Below, one piece after another: positions 18,202 to 24,886 of a stretch of 32,284 nt of DNA. This stretch comes from Hymenobacteraceae bacterium. GTDB taxonomy: Bacteria > Bacteroidota > Bacteroidia > Cytophagales > Hymenobacteraceae. The position numbers were made by a program, and so were the translations under genes. The notes under the pieces were generated by a model that was given only the letters and a program-made list of their open reading frames with translations, was not told the origin of the DNA and ran no database searches. The stretch is taken from assembly GCA_022701825.1 (NCBI GenBank), contig JAKONR010000343.1, positions 1 to 32,284 on the forward strand, read 5' to 3'. Within the stretch, counting starts at the first letter, position 1. Every line of letters begins with the position of its first letter.

Positions 18202-18247
18202 TGGGCGATTTAAGTAAAATTCACTCATCCCTCATCCATCACCTCAC

Positions 18248-19018
18248 TCATCGCCAGCGGCTAGGCTCGGGAATGCCCCGGCCTTCGGGCAGGAAGTCGT
18301 CGCTTATCTGGGCGGCGACCTGGGCTTTGAGAGCCGGAATATCGGCGATGGTGAGGCTTTTGGTTTCGATGGGGGCGTGGAATACGATGCGTAGCTTGGC
18401 GTAGCGCACCCGCAGGCCTTTAACCGAGGGCATAAACCTGTGGTTCAGGGGCATGCTCACCGGCACGATGGGCACGCCCGTGCTGATGGCCAGCTGAAAG
18501 GCGCCGTCCAGCAGCGGGGCCAGCGCCTCGCCGGGCCGGTCGCCGATGGTGCCCTCTGGAAATACCGCCAGCGGGCGGCCTTGCAGCAGCTCTTGCCGGG
18601 CCTGGGCAAAGGAGCGGCCCCGCGCCACGGCGCTGCCCCGGTTCACGACCACGTAGGTGCCCGCGAAGAGCGGCCCCCAGAGCGGGGTTTTGGCCAGCGA
18701 GTCCTTGCCCATCATGTTCAGGAAACCGGGGATGGTTTTGAAGAGCAAGAGGATATCAACATACGAGCCGTGGTTGGAGAGGTAGATGCAGGGCTGCGGC
18801 ACGGGGCTTGCGTCTTCGCGCACTACCTCGACCGGTACGCCCCACATGAAGATGGAGACCTTGGCCCAGGCCCGATTGAGGGCGTGCAGCTGGCGGCGGC
18901 GGCCCAGCTTGTGGAGCAGCCATTGCACTGGGTAGGTGACTACGAAGGGCAGCACAAACCAAAACGTGGCCCAAGTGGTGTACAGGCGATGACCGATGTA
19001 GCGGAGAAACGCAGGCAT
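18248..19018 (-). CDS. 1-acyl-sn-glycerol-3-phosphate acyltransferase (PlsC family)
   Basis: This membrane-bound acyltransferase has 256 residues and probably makes phosphatidic acid from lysophosphatidic acid. The HX4D catalytic box appears as NHGSYVD (82-88), followed by the substrate-binding FPEGT box (153-157) and a VPIVPVSMP segment. An N-terminal hydrophobic helix (about 16-32) would anchor it to the inner membrane. The length matches the family. The ATG follows an exact TAnnTTTG element by only four bases, suggesting an mRNA with almost no leader. Other acyl substrates, for example ornithine-lipid synthesis, cannot be excluded. Confidence 0.9.
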   Translation of the reverse strand: MPAFLRYIGHRLYTTWATFWFVLPFVVTYPVQWLLHKLGRRRQLHALNRAWAKVSIFMWGVPVEVVREDASPVPQPCIYLSNHGSYVDILLLFKTIPGFLNMMGKDSLAKTPLWGPLFAGTYVVVNRGSAVARGRSFAQARQELLQGRPLAVFPEGTIGDRPGEALAPLLDGAFQLAISTGVPIVPVSMPLNHRFMPSVKGLRVRYAKLRIVFHAPIETKSLTIADIPALKAQVAAQISDDFLPEGRGIPEPSRWR

Positions 19019-19022
19019 GGGG

Positions 19023-19030
19023 CAAAGTTA
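19023..19030 (-). promoter_or_regulatory. -7 promoter element TAACTTTG directly before the acyltransferase start
   Basis: This is an exact match to the Bacteroidota -7 consensus TAnnTTTG on the minus strand, ending four bases from the ATG. If used, transcription would begin at or next to the start codon. No clear -33 box is visible. Confidence 0.45.
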
Positions 19031-19104
19031 GGCGCTGTCGATTTTAGCTGGGGAATCTGAAGTAATGGGGTTGTCGGGGCAAAAAAGTCCGGTAGTTACG
19101 CCTT

Positions 19105-19686
19105 TTAGCCCCGGCTAGCCAAAAACTTCTCCGCCTTCAGTAGGCCGGCTACGCTGATGGCGTCGGTGATTTCATCGGTCATGACCATGGCCAGAGCCTG
19201 GGCCAATGGTAATTTCCAGACGCGCAGGTCTTCGCTTTCTTCGGGCTCCCATTCGCCCTGCGTCAGGTCTTCGGCCAGGAACACGAAGCCTTCTTCATCA
19301 GTAACCGAGTTGGAAGTGTGCAGGCGGGCGATGCGCGTCCAGCGGGCGGCCGTGAGGCCGGTTTCTTCGCGCAACTCGCGCTGGGCCGATTCCAGCGCGT
19401 CGAGCTCGACGGGGCCGCCGCCCATGGGGATTTCCCAGCAGTACTCGCCCAGGGTGTAGCGGTACTGGCCCACCAGCCAGGTATTGCCCTCCGCGTCGAG
19501 GGGCACGATGCCAATGGCTTTGTTTTTCATCGACACCACGCCGTAGATGCCCGCGCCGCCCTTGGGGTTGGTTACCTCATCCTGGCGCACTTTTATCCAG
19601 GGGTTTTCATAGACTTGGCGCGTGCTATGCGTTTGCCAGGGGTTGTGCAGGGGGTCAAAATCGGTGGGAGGCGTGGTCGGCGTCAT
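19105..19686 (-). CDS. NUDIX hydrolase (ADP-ribose/ADP-sugar pyrophosphatase-like)
   Basis: This protein has 193 residues and hydrolyses a nucleoside diphosphate linked to another moiety. The Nudix helix is RELREETGL preceded by GGGPVELDALESAQ, and the order of domains (WIKVRQDEV, VGQYRY, WEIPMGGG, Nudix box, TSNSVTDEEGFVFLAEDL) resembles ADP-ribose pyrophosphatase-type enzymes. The glutamate that usually stands eight residues before the RE pair is displaced by one position. The open frame extends 148 codons upstream, but that part is low-complexity shadow of the opposite strand. I start at the ATG at 19686 (MTPTTPPTDFDPLHNPW), 26 bases from an exact -7 element. It is divergent from a small acidic protein gene. 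Confidence 0.9.
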   Translation of the reverse strand: MTPTTPPTDFDPLHNPWQTHSTRQVYENPWIKVRQDEVTNPKGGAGIYGVVSMKNKAIGIVPLDAEGNTWLVGQYRYTLGEYCWEIPMGGGPVELDALESAQRELREETGLTAARWTRIARLHTSNSVTDEEGFVFLAEDLTQGEWEPEESEDLRVWKLPLAQALAMVMTDEITDAISVAGLLKAEKFLASRG

Positions 19687-19718
19687 CGGTTTCAAATAGG
19701 CAGTTGTAGAATCAAGGC

Positions 19719-19726
19719 CAAAACTA
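19719..19726 (-). promoter_or_regulatory. -7 promoter element TAGTTTTG upstream of the Nudix gene
   Basis: An exact TAnnTTTG match on the minus strand, giving a leader of about 26 bases to the chosen ATG. A convincing -33 box is not present. It supports the internal start over the longer open frame. Confidence 0.45.
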
Positions 19727-19827
19727 CGATGCTGGTGCCGGCCCGTGGCCGGCCAACCCCGGCGCGGCCCGTGCGTAGTATCGGGTATCCGGTGGCCGTT
19801 TATATCCCGGCCGGCCGGCGCTTCCTC

Positions 19828-20079
19828 ATGGCCAAAGACCAGCAAAAACCCGCCCCCGACGCTACTGCCGACGACTCTTTGCTCAACCTCAAGTTTGCCC
19901 AGGCCGAAGCCGACCTGGCCCAAAAAACCGGCGGCCTCGGCCCCACCACCAACGAATACGTATCGTCGGACGAGGATGCCGAGATAACGGCCGGCGAAGG
20001 CCCCATCGACAAGCAGGGCCAGCGCCGCGGCGTAACCGACCCCACCGACCAGGGCTCGACGGCCGGCAGCCATAGCTAG
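19828..20079 (+). CDS. Small acidic, probably disordered protein of unknown function
   Basis: An 83-residue frame, MAKDQQKPAPDATADDSLLN..., rich in Ala, Asp, Glu, Gly and Thr with no hydrophobic segment. It contains one short amphipathic stretch (LLNLKFAQAEADLAQKTGG) and a C-terminal DKQGQRRGVTDPTDQGSTAG. No family is recognised. I treat it as real because the frame ends with a stop followed by a T-run and a strong hairpin, and because the composition differs from that of the shadow frames. It is divergent from the Nudix gene. The ATG is the first in frame that gives a protein-like sequence; it lacks a Shine-Dalgarno. Confidence 0.55.
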   Translation: MAKDQQKPAPDATADDSLLNLKFAQAEADLAQKTGGLGPTTNEYVSSDEDAEITAGEGPIDKQGQRRGVTDPTDQGSTAGSHS

Positions 20080-20102
20080 TAGCCCTTTTTTGTATTGAAG
20101 CC

Positions 20103-20162
20103 AGCGGCAGCAGCAACCAGCATTGGGCACAGTGTTTGCTCATTCTGGTTGCTACTGCCGCT
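20103..20162 (+). terminator. Hairpin with 18-base arms ending 18 bases before the next start
   Basis: Arms 20103-20120 and 20145-20162 pair with one mismatch across a 24-base loop and are followed by a T-rich stretch (CTTTCATAGCCTTTTT). It probably terminates the small upstream gene, but its position directly before the lipoprotein ATG would also allow a leader role. Confidence 0.6.
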
Positions 20163-20180
20163 CTTTCATAGCCTTTTTCT

Positions 20181-20768
20181 ATGCGCTTCTCCTCTCCTAC
20201 TCATCGCGCTCCTGCCGCCCGCCTGGCCTTGGCGGGGCTACTGCTGGCCCTGGCTTTGCTGGGCGCGTGCCGCGCCAGCGGGCCAGCTACCCCCGCCCGC
20301 ACGGTGGCGGCGTTTTTCAACAAATACGAGAGCCGCTCGGGCTTCCACACTACCGAGTGGTCGGCGAGCATCTTGCAGCGCTTGGCTTTGGTGCAGGCAG
20401 CCAAGCTGTTTGGTGGCTCCGAGCTTACCAGTGCCATTACGGGCGTGCGGTCGGCGCGGGCGCTCACCTTTGCGCCCACCAGCACCCGGGCGCTCGACCT
20501 TTCGCAGCAGGGCCTGCTAGGCGAGGTAAACGGCCTGCTGGCCGCCGAAAAATACACCCCGCTGACGTCCGGCAACTCGTCGGCTGGCAATTATAATTCG
20601 GTCGTCCGCCTGTCGGGCGATAAGGTGAGCGAAATCGTGGCCACCGGCGCGCTGCCCAACGCCGCCGATTCCTTCGTGCTAGTGCAGGTGCAGGGCAATT
20701 TCACCCGTGCCCAGGCCGAGGCCCTGGCCAAGGTGCTGCCGCAAGTGGTACAAACTACGGGCCAGTAG
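20181..20768 (+). CDS. DUF4252-like lipoprotein
   Basis: This protein has 195 residues. It carries a lipoprotein signal peptide (LALLGAC, Cys about residue 30) and a body matching the plan of DUF4252 proteins of Bacteroidota: an FFNKYESRSGFHTTEWSASILQ opening, a mid segment ending EVNGLLAAEKYTPLT, then VVRLSGDKVSEIV and a C-terminal SFVLVQVQGNFTRAQAEALAKVL. The function of this family is not established; members are presumed envelope lipoproteins and often lie near ECF sigma factors, none of which is visible here. It follows the small acidic gene by about 100 bases across a strong hairpin, so it is likely transcribed separately. Confidence 0.75.
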   Translation: MRFSSPTHRAPAARLALAGLLLALALLGACRASGPATPARTVAAFFNKYESRSGFHTTEWSASILQRLALVQAAKLFGGSELTSAITGVRSARALTFAPTSTRALDLSQQGLLGEVNGLLAAEKYTPLTSGNSSAGNYNSVVRLSGDKVSEIVATGALPNAADSFVLVQVQGNFTRAQAEALAKVLPQVVQTTGQ

Positions 20769-20820
20769 GTAGTTACACAAAGCAGGTATACTAAAGCGGC
20801 AAGCCCGACCACACAAAAGC

Positions 20821-20884
20821 CCATCGCAAAACGGGGGGCCGCACCACGTATAAGCACGTTGCGCGGCCCCCGTTTTATGATGGG
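20821..20884. terminator. Bidirectional hairpin between convergent genes
   Basis: AAAACGGGGGGCCGC pairs with GCGGCCCCCGTTTT with one bulged G, and CCATC pairs with GATGG outside. A- and T-runs on both flanks fit termination of the plus-strand lipoprotein gene and of the minus-strand aldehyde dehydrogenase. Confidence 0.8.
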
Positions 20885-20904
20885 CTTAGCGCCTACATAT
20901 CAAC

Positions 20905-22503
20905 CTACATATCAAACTTTATCCCCTGCGCCAACGGCAGCTCGGTGCCGTAATTAATGGTATTCGTTTGCCGGCGCATGTACACTTTCCAGGCGTCGGA
21001 GCCCGATTCGCGGCCGCCGCCCGTCTCCTTTTCGCCTCCGAAGGCGCCGCCGATTTCGGCGCCACTGGTGCCGATGTTCACGTTGGCGATGCCGCAGTCG
21101 GAGCCGGCGTGCGAGAGGAAAGTTTCGGCCTCGCGCATGTTCAGGGTGAAGATAGACGACGACAACCCCTGCCGCACGTCGTTTTGCAGGCGTATCGCTT
21201 CTTCGACCCCGCCGCTGTACTTGATGAGGTAGAGGATGGGCGCAAAGGTTTCGGCCTGCACCGTGGCGTAGTGGTTTTCGGCCACCACCAGGGCGGGCAG
21301 CACGTAGTGGCCGCCGTGCAGCTCGGCGCTGCTCACCACCTGCCCGCCGGTTAGCAGGGCGCCGCCCTCCTGCTGCACCTGCTCGATGGCGTTGGTGAAG
21401 AGCGTCACGGCGTCGGCGTCGATGAGCGGGCCCACGAGCGTGCCCTCTTGCAAGGGGTGGCCGATGGGCAGCTTGGCGTACGCGGCGACCAAGCGCTGGC
21501 TCACCTCGTCAAAAATGCTGTCGTGGATGAGGAGGCGGCGCGTGGTGGTGCAGCGCTGCCCGGCCGTGCCCACCGCCCCGAATACGATGGCGCGCATCGC
21601 CATATCGAGGTCGGCCTGCGGAGCGAGGATGATGGCGTTGTTGCCACCCAGTTCCAGTAGCGCGCGGCCCAGGCGCTGGCCTACGGCCGCGCCCACGGCC
21701 CGGCCCATGCGGGTGCTACCCGTGGCCGAAACCAGCGGCACGCGCTCGTCATTGGCCATGGCCACGCCCACGTCGGGGCCGCCCAGCACGAGGTTGAAAA
21801 TACCTTCGGGCAAGTCGTTTTCGGCCAGCACCTTGTGCAGAACGTGCTGAATGGCGACCGCCACCAGGGGCGTCTTTTCGGAGGGCTTCCACACGCAAAC
21901 ATCGCCGCACACGGCGGCCAGCATGGCGTTCCAGCTCCACACGGCCACCGGGAAGTTGAAGGCCGAAATGATGCCCACCACGCCCAGCGGGTGGTACTGC
22001 TCGTACATGCGGTGCGCGGGCCGCTCCGAGTGCATGGTGAAGCCGTGCAGCTGCCGGCTCAGGCCCACGGCAAAATCGCAGATGTCAATCATTTCCTGCA
22101 CTTCGCCCAGGCCTTCCTGCAATATCTTACCCATCTCGTAGCTCACGAGCTTGCCCAGGGCCTCTTTGTGGCGGCGCAGCTCGTTGCCAATCTGGCGCAC
22201 CACTTCGCCACGCTTGGGGGCGGGCACCAGCCGCCAGACCGGAAAGGCGGCCTGCGCGGCCTGCACCACGGTGTCGTAGTCGGCGGGCGTAGCCAGGGCT
22301 ATGCTGGCTATTTCCTTACCATCGGCGGGCGACACGATGGTTTTGGGGGCGCCAGCACCGCCCCACTGGCGGCCGGTACTGTAGGCGGGGTTTTGGGGCT
22401 TGATGCCGAGCTGGCGCAGCACATCTTGCATGCCGTGGGGGTCGGCGTGCGGGTGCGCCACGGTTACGTCGGGGCGGGTAGCTTCTTCGAGGGCCTGCTT
22501 CAT
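20905..22503 (-). CDS. Aldehyde dehydrogenase, ALDH7 type (probable L-piperidine-6-carboxylate dehydrogenase)
   Basis: This NAD(P)+-dependent aldehyde dehydrogenase has 532 residues and belongs to the ALDH7/antiquitin branch, which oxidises alpha-aminoadipic semialdehyde (in equilibrium with piperideine-6-carboxylate) in lysine catabolism. The catalytic Cys is about residue 318 (VGTAGQRCTTTRRL), the general base Glu about 284 (ALLELGGNNA), the Asn of AFNFP about 183 and the cofactor Lys about 206 (VWKPSEK). The GQRCTT-RRL string and GFTMHSERPAHRMYEQYHPLGVVG favour ALDH7 over other branches. No other lysine catabolism gene is adjacent, so the substrate is inferred from family only. An exact -7 element lies 33 bases upstream of the ATG. 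Confidence 0.9.
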   Translation of the reverse strand: MKQALEEATRPDVTVAHPHADPHGMQDVLRQLGIKPQNPAYSTGRQWGGAGAPKTIVSPADGKEIASIALATPADYDTVVQAAQAAFPVWRLVPAPKRGEVVRQIGNELRRHKEALGKLVSYEMGKILQEGLGEVQEMIDICDFAVGLSRQLHGFTMHSERPAHRMYEQYHPLGVVGIISAFNFPVAVWSWNAMLAAVCGDVCVWKPSEKTPLVAVAIQHVLHKVLAENDLPEGIFNLVLGGPDVGVAMANDERVPLVSATGSTRMGRAVGAAVGQRLGRALLELGGNNAIILAPQADLDMAMRAIVFGAVGTAGQRCTTTRRLLIHDSIFDEVSQRLVAAYAKLPIGHPLQEGTLVGPLIDADAVTLFTNAIEQVQQEGGALLTGGQVVSSAELHGGHYVLPALVVAENHYATVQAETFAPILYLIKYSGGVEEAIRLQNDVRQGLSSSIFTLNMREAETFLSHAGSDCGIANVNIGTSGAEIGGAFGGEKETGGGRESGSDAWKVYMRRQTNTINYGTELPLAQGIKFDM

Positions 22504-22535
22504 GGGGGTGGAAAAGGGGCGGGTAGGGTACCCGG

Positions 22536-22543
22536 CAAAGCTA
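22536..22543 (-). promoter_or_regulatory. -7 promoter element TAGCTTTG upstream of the aldehyde dehydrogenase gene
   Basis: An exact TAnnTTTG match on the minus strand, giving a leader of roughly 26-30 bases. No clear -33 TTTG at 19-20 bases is seen. Confidence 0.45.
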
Positions 22544-22715
22544 CAAATCTGGCGACAGTTGGGAAGTATGCGTTGCGCGTGCGCCTGTTCCTGGCTTCGC
22601 TGCGCTCAAAAAGTAGTCGTGCTCACAACAAGCCGCTCGGGTACTCGCCAAGTACGCTTGGGTTGCTGCGCTCGCGATAACCGACTGTTTTACGCATCTC
22701 CCACCGCTTAGCTCA

Positions 22716-23138
22716 TCAGGGCTGCTGAGCCAGCCAGGCCATGGCAGCGCCTTCCTGGTCGAAGTAGTGGTAGCGGGCGCCGTGCAGCGAGCCCTGGCGG
22801 ATGTTTTCGCCCAGCATGGGGTCGGTGGCCGCTACCTCCTGCCCCACCATCGCGAAGTAGGCAATGACTACGGGCTGCCCCAACACGCCAGGCAGCCGGG
22901 GGCCAAATTCCTCTCCAAACCACTGCTTGGCGGCGGTATCGTTGATGGGGCGGCGGCGCACGTCGAGCAGCCAGTGCCGGCAGTGGCCGTGGGCCAGCGC
23001 GGCTTGCAGCAGGGCGTCGTAATGGGCCTGCAGTTCGACGAGGGATACCGGCCGCAGCCAGCGCCCAATGAGCAGGTGTTCGTCGGGCAGGTAGGCCAAG
23101 CTAAAGCCGTCGGGGTAGCGAGTAACGGGTAAGTTCAT
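22716..23138 (-). CDS. Hypothetical protein, 140 residues
   Basis: A soluble protein starting MNLPVTRYPDGFSLAYLPDEHLLIGRW. It has alternating strands and helices: EHLLIGRWLRPV, then ELQAHYDALLQAAL, then CRHWLLDVRRRPIND, then VVIAYFAMVGQEV. This order, with a DVRRR segment after a hydrophobic strand, recalls SpoIIAA/STAS-like folds, but the match is only by pattern. No transmembrane segment or signal peptide. It is preceded by a promoter-like TTTA-N19-TACCTTTG. The aldehyde dehydrogenase gene lies 212 bases downstream, so it is probably its own transcription unit. Confidence 0.75.
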   Translation of the reverse strand: MNLPVTRYPDGFSLAYLPDEHLLIGRWLRPVSLVELQAHYDALLQAALAHGHCRHWLLDVRRRPINDTAAKQWFGEEFGPRLPGVLGQPVVIAYFAMVGQEVAATDPMLGENIRQGSLHGARYHYFDQEGAAMAWLAQQP

Positions 23139-23452
23139 TGCCGATGAGGAAAGAGGACAGGCCTGGCAAAGGTATCGTAGCCAGCGCCCAGGTTAAAGCA
23201 GCCCGCCATCAAGTTAGCTTTACTCAGCAATATACCTTGACCATCAGCGTTTTCCCTTATTATTGCCGAGCTTTTACACTAGCTCAGCCTAGTAGCCTGC
23301 CAGTTGGGCTGAGCTACCTCGTCGGCACGGTCGTGAAGTCTCGTTCCATTCCCCCCGTCGAGCGGTTACCCCAAGGCTCTTGCCTCGGTTACACTAAGAA
23401 CCCACTCTCCGCCAAACAACCCGCCGATGAAGGCGCAACCAAGAGCGCAGTG
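23139..23452. other. 314-base stretch without a recognisable gene
   Basis: The composition is less GC-rich than the flanks. It holds the promoter of the 140-residue gene at one end and a 10-bp stem hairpin with a 16-base loop (23280-23316, AGCTCAGCC/GGCTGAGCT). An open plus-strand frame runs through it, but its predicted protein shows no family and no coding bias. It could be decayed mobile DNA; I see no terminal repeats. Confidence 0.4.
23167..23197 (-). promoter_or_regulatory. Promoter of the 140-residue hypothetical gene
   Basis: TACCTTTG (23174-23167) is an exact -7 element on the minus strand. TTTA (23197-23194) lies 19 bases upstream and is one base off the -33 TTTG. The leader would be about 25 bases. 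Confidence 0.5.
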
Positions 23453-23977
23453 CTACTTAGTAGCGTTTTGGGCTCCTGGCCAGCGCAGCAGCGGCACCAG
23501 CACCATCACGGGCAGGGGCGATAACAGCATGTGCAGCAGGCGACTGGCCAGCGTAGCGAGCAGTGGCTGCCCGGTGGCGCGGCTGGCCAGCAGCAGCAGC
23601 AGGCTGGCCAGCCCCAGCCCCCCGTACAGGCGCAGGCCCCAGCGCCAGCCCTCGCCGGGGGGCAGCAGCGCGGCCAGCAGGCCCCAGCACAGCCCCACGT
23701 AGCCGGCCGCAAACAGCAGGGCCGCCGGCACGCTGTGCGGCCGCTCCATGAGGTGGCGCAGGCTGCTGCCGGCGGCCCCATCGAGGGCAGCGGCGGCGGG
23801 CAGCACCCGGCACACGTAGTGCCAGCCAGCATCGAGCCAGCCATAAATTGTTTCTTCGTACCAGCGGGCACTCAGCAAGAGCACCAGCAGCACCGCGGCC
23901 ACCACGAGCCGCCCGGCCGAGAGCCCGCCCAGCAAATGGGCCGGCCGAAACGCCGCCGGCCCTGGGCTAGGCCGCAT
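23453..23977 (-). CDS. Exosortase-associated membrane protein (probable XrtX-associated)
   Basis: A 174-residue membrane protein starting at the ATG at 23977, which overlaps the last 11 bases of the exosortase gene (MRPSPGPAAFRPAHLL). An upstream start in the same frame would only add low-complexity sequence. Four hydrophobic segments are seen: LVVAAVLLVLLLSARWY, AALLFAAGYVGLCWGLLAALL, GGLGLASLLLLLAS and the C-terminal LLSPLPVMVLVPLL. Between the first two is a hydrophilic loop with GWLDAGWHYVCRVLPAA. I do not see catalytic motifs. The tight overlap with the exosortase implies translational coupling and a joint role. Bacteroidota XrtX loci are, as far as I recall, regularly followed by such a membrane protein. 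Confidence 0.75.
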   Translation of the reverse strand: MRPSPGPAAFRPAHLLGGLSAGRLVVAAVLLVLLLSARWYEETIYGWLDAGWHYVCRVLPAAAALDGAAGSSLRHLMERPHSVPAALLFAAGYVGLCWGLLAALLPPGEGWRWGLRLYGGLGLASLLLLLASRATGQPLLATLASRLLHMLLSPLPVMVLVPLLRWPGAQNATK

Positions 23978-24533
23978 TGGGGCGGGTGGCAGGTTGGCCA
24001 ACGCCCGGCGCCAGGCGCGTGGCCCACCACATCCAGAGGCCAAAAATGCTGGCGTAAACGATGGCCGTGAAGGTGTAGTGGTGGTTGAAATCTACCGACT
24101 GGTGGGCGTAGTAGCTATTGAGGCACAGGGCGATGATGCGGCCCACGTTCAGGCTGTATATCAAGCCCAGGCCCAGCGGGATAAACCAGAGCTTGTGCCG
24201 CCACGGCCCGGCAAAAGCCAGGATGAAGCCGCTAAACAAAGCGTACAGCACCAGCCCATTGCAGGGGTGCCAAATAAAAACCACCGGCCGCTGGGCCAGG
24301 CTGATGAGCGGCCGCGCCTCGCCCGATGCCACCGCGTCGTAGCCCAACAGCCGCAGCCCGGCCGCGCTCACTTGCGCCAGGTTATGGGTCAGGGCCGTGT
24401 CGAGGCGGCCATCGGCGGCCAGGTAGTGCTCGTAGCCCACAAACCAAAGCAGATAGAGCGCGCCAGCCAGCACCGCAAAGCGCAGCAGCGGGGAAGAAGC
24501 CGGCCGGGCGGCCGGGGGCAGGGTAGGCGACAT
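23967..24533 (-). CDS. xrtX: Exosortase, probable XrtX type
   Basis: This is a polytopic inner-membrane transpeptidase-like enzyme of 188 residues that would cleave and transfer proteins carrying a C-terminal sorting tail. The exosortase triad is visible: Cys in WHPCNGLVLYALF (C91), Arg in SLNVGRIIALCL (R132) and His in FNHHYTFTAIVY (H151 or H152). Around them are hydrophobic segments at about 15-35, 95-110, 114-140 and 153-170. It is much shorter than the EpsH-type exosortases and lacks the EpsI domain, fitting the compact Bacteroidota types. I chose the ATG at 24533; a GTG at 24566 would add 11 residues. It lies between a gene for a PID-CTERM-like small protein and a membrane protein, which favours type X over other Bacteroidota exosortases. 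The type is inferred from that context. Confidence 0.85.
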   Translation of the reverse strand: MSPTLPPAARPASSPLLRFAVLAGALYLLWFVGYEHYLAADGRLDTALTHNLAQVSAAGLRLLGYDAVASGEARPLISLAQRPVVFIWHPCNGLVLYALFSGFILAFAGPWRHKLWFIPLGLGLIYSLNVGRIIALCLNSYYAHQSVDFNHHYTFTAIVYASIFGLWMWWATRLAPGVGQPATRPNAA

Positions 24534-24632
24534 AGAGGCAGGCAAACGCCCCGGCCCCAGGGCCACGGCGGCAAAAAGAAATAAAAATGGCTGACGCGCG
24601 CCTTTAAGACACTTGAAGCCAGCTAGTAGCCA

Positions 24633-24681
24633 GGGCGGCGCGGGCCCGTGGCCCGCGCCGCCCGCTGGGGCGTGCCCCAGC
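24633..24681 (-). promoter_or_regulatory. Two tandem GC-rich hairpins between the sorted-protein and exosortase genes
   Basis: A 14-bp stem (24633-24646 with 24650-24663, three-base loop) and an 8-bp stem (24664-24671 with 24674-24681, two-base loop) lie directly side by side. Both fall in the 161-base gap after the small protein's stop codon. Without a U-tract they look more like an RNA stabiliser or attenuator that sets different levels for substrate and enzyme. Confidence 0.5.
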
Positions 24682-24694
24682 CGCTACGTTGCAA

Positions 24695-24886
24695 TTAAGC
24701 CATGCGGCGGCGGCGCAGGTGGCGCACGGCATAGGCCGCGCCGCCAGCCAGCAGCAGCGATACGCCGCCATCGATGGGCGCGCCGGTGGGGTCGGGCGTA
24801 CCGGGCGTGGGGCCACCCGAGTTGGGCTGGGCGTAGCCGGCCAGGGTGAATAGAAACAGCATGGCAACCAGTAAAATGCGCAACAT
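24695..24886 (-). CDS. Small secreted protein with PID-CTERM-like sorting domain
   Basis: A 63-residue protein. The signal peptide MLRILLVAMLFLFTLAGYAQ is followed by a short Gly/Pro/Thr-rich linker, the motif PIDGG, a hydrophobic helix (VSLLLAGGAAYAV) and the basic end RHLRRRRMA. This tripartite tail (motif, membrane helix, Arg cluster) is the hallmark of exosortase substrates, and PIDGG followed by SLLLA-G matches the PID-CTERM form I know from Bacteroidota. The mature part is tiny, so it may itself be a processed surface peptide. I start at the ATG at 24886 since the frame upstream adds a second hydrophobic stretch that spoils the signal peptide. It is the first gene of the exosortase cassette. 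Confidence 0.85.
   Translation of the reverse strand: MLRILLVAMLFLFTLAGYAQPNSGGPTPGTPDPTGAPIDGGVSLLLAGGAAYAVRHLRRRRMA

Noticed and set aside
19687..20130. N-terminal extension of the Nudix protein (148 extra codons)
   Set aside because: Low-complexity sequence without similarity to the family, overlapping a divergent gene, and upstream of a good -7 element.
23139..23524. Group II intron or IS fragment in the gap next to the exosortase cassette
   Set aside because: No domain V-like hairpin, terminal repeats or transposase/RT residues could be identified; kept only as an unexplained gap.
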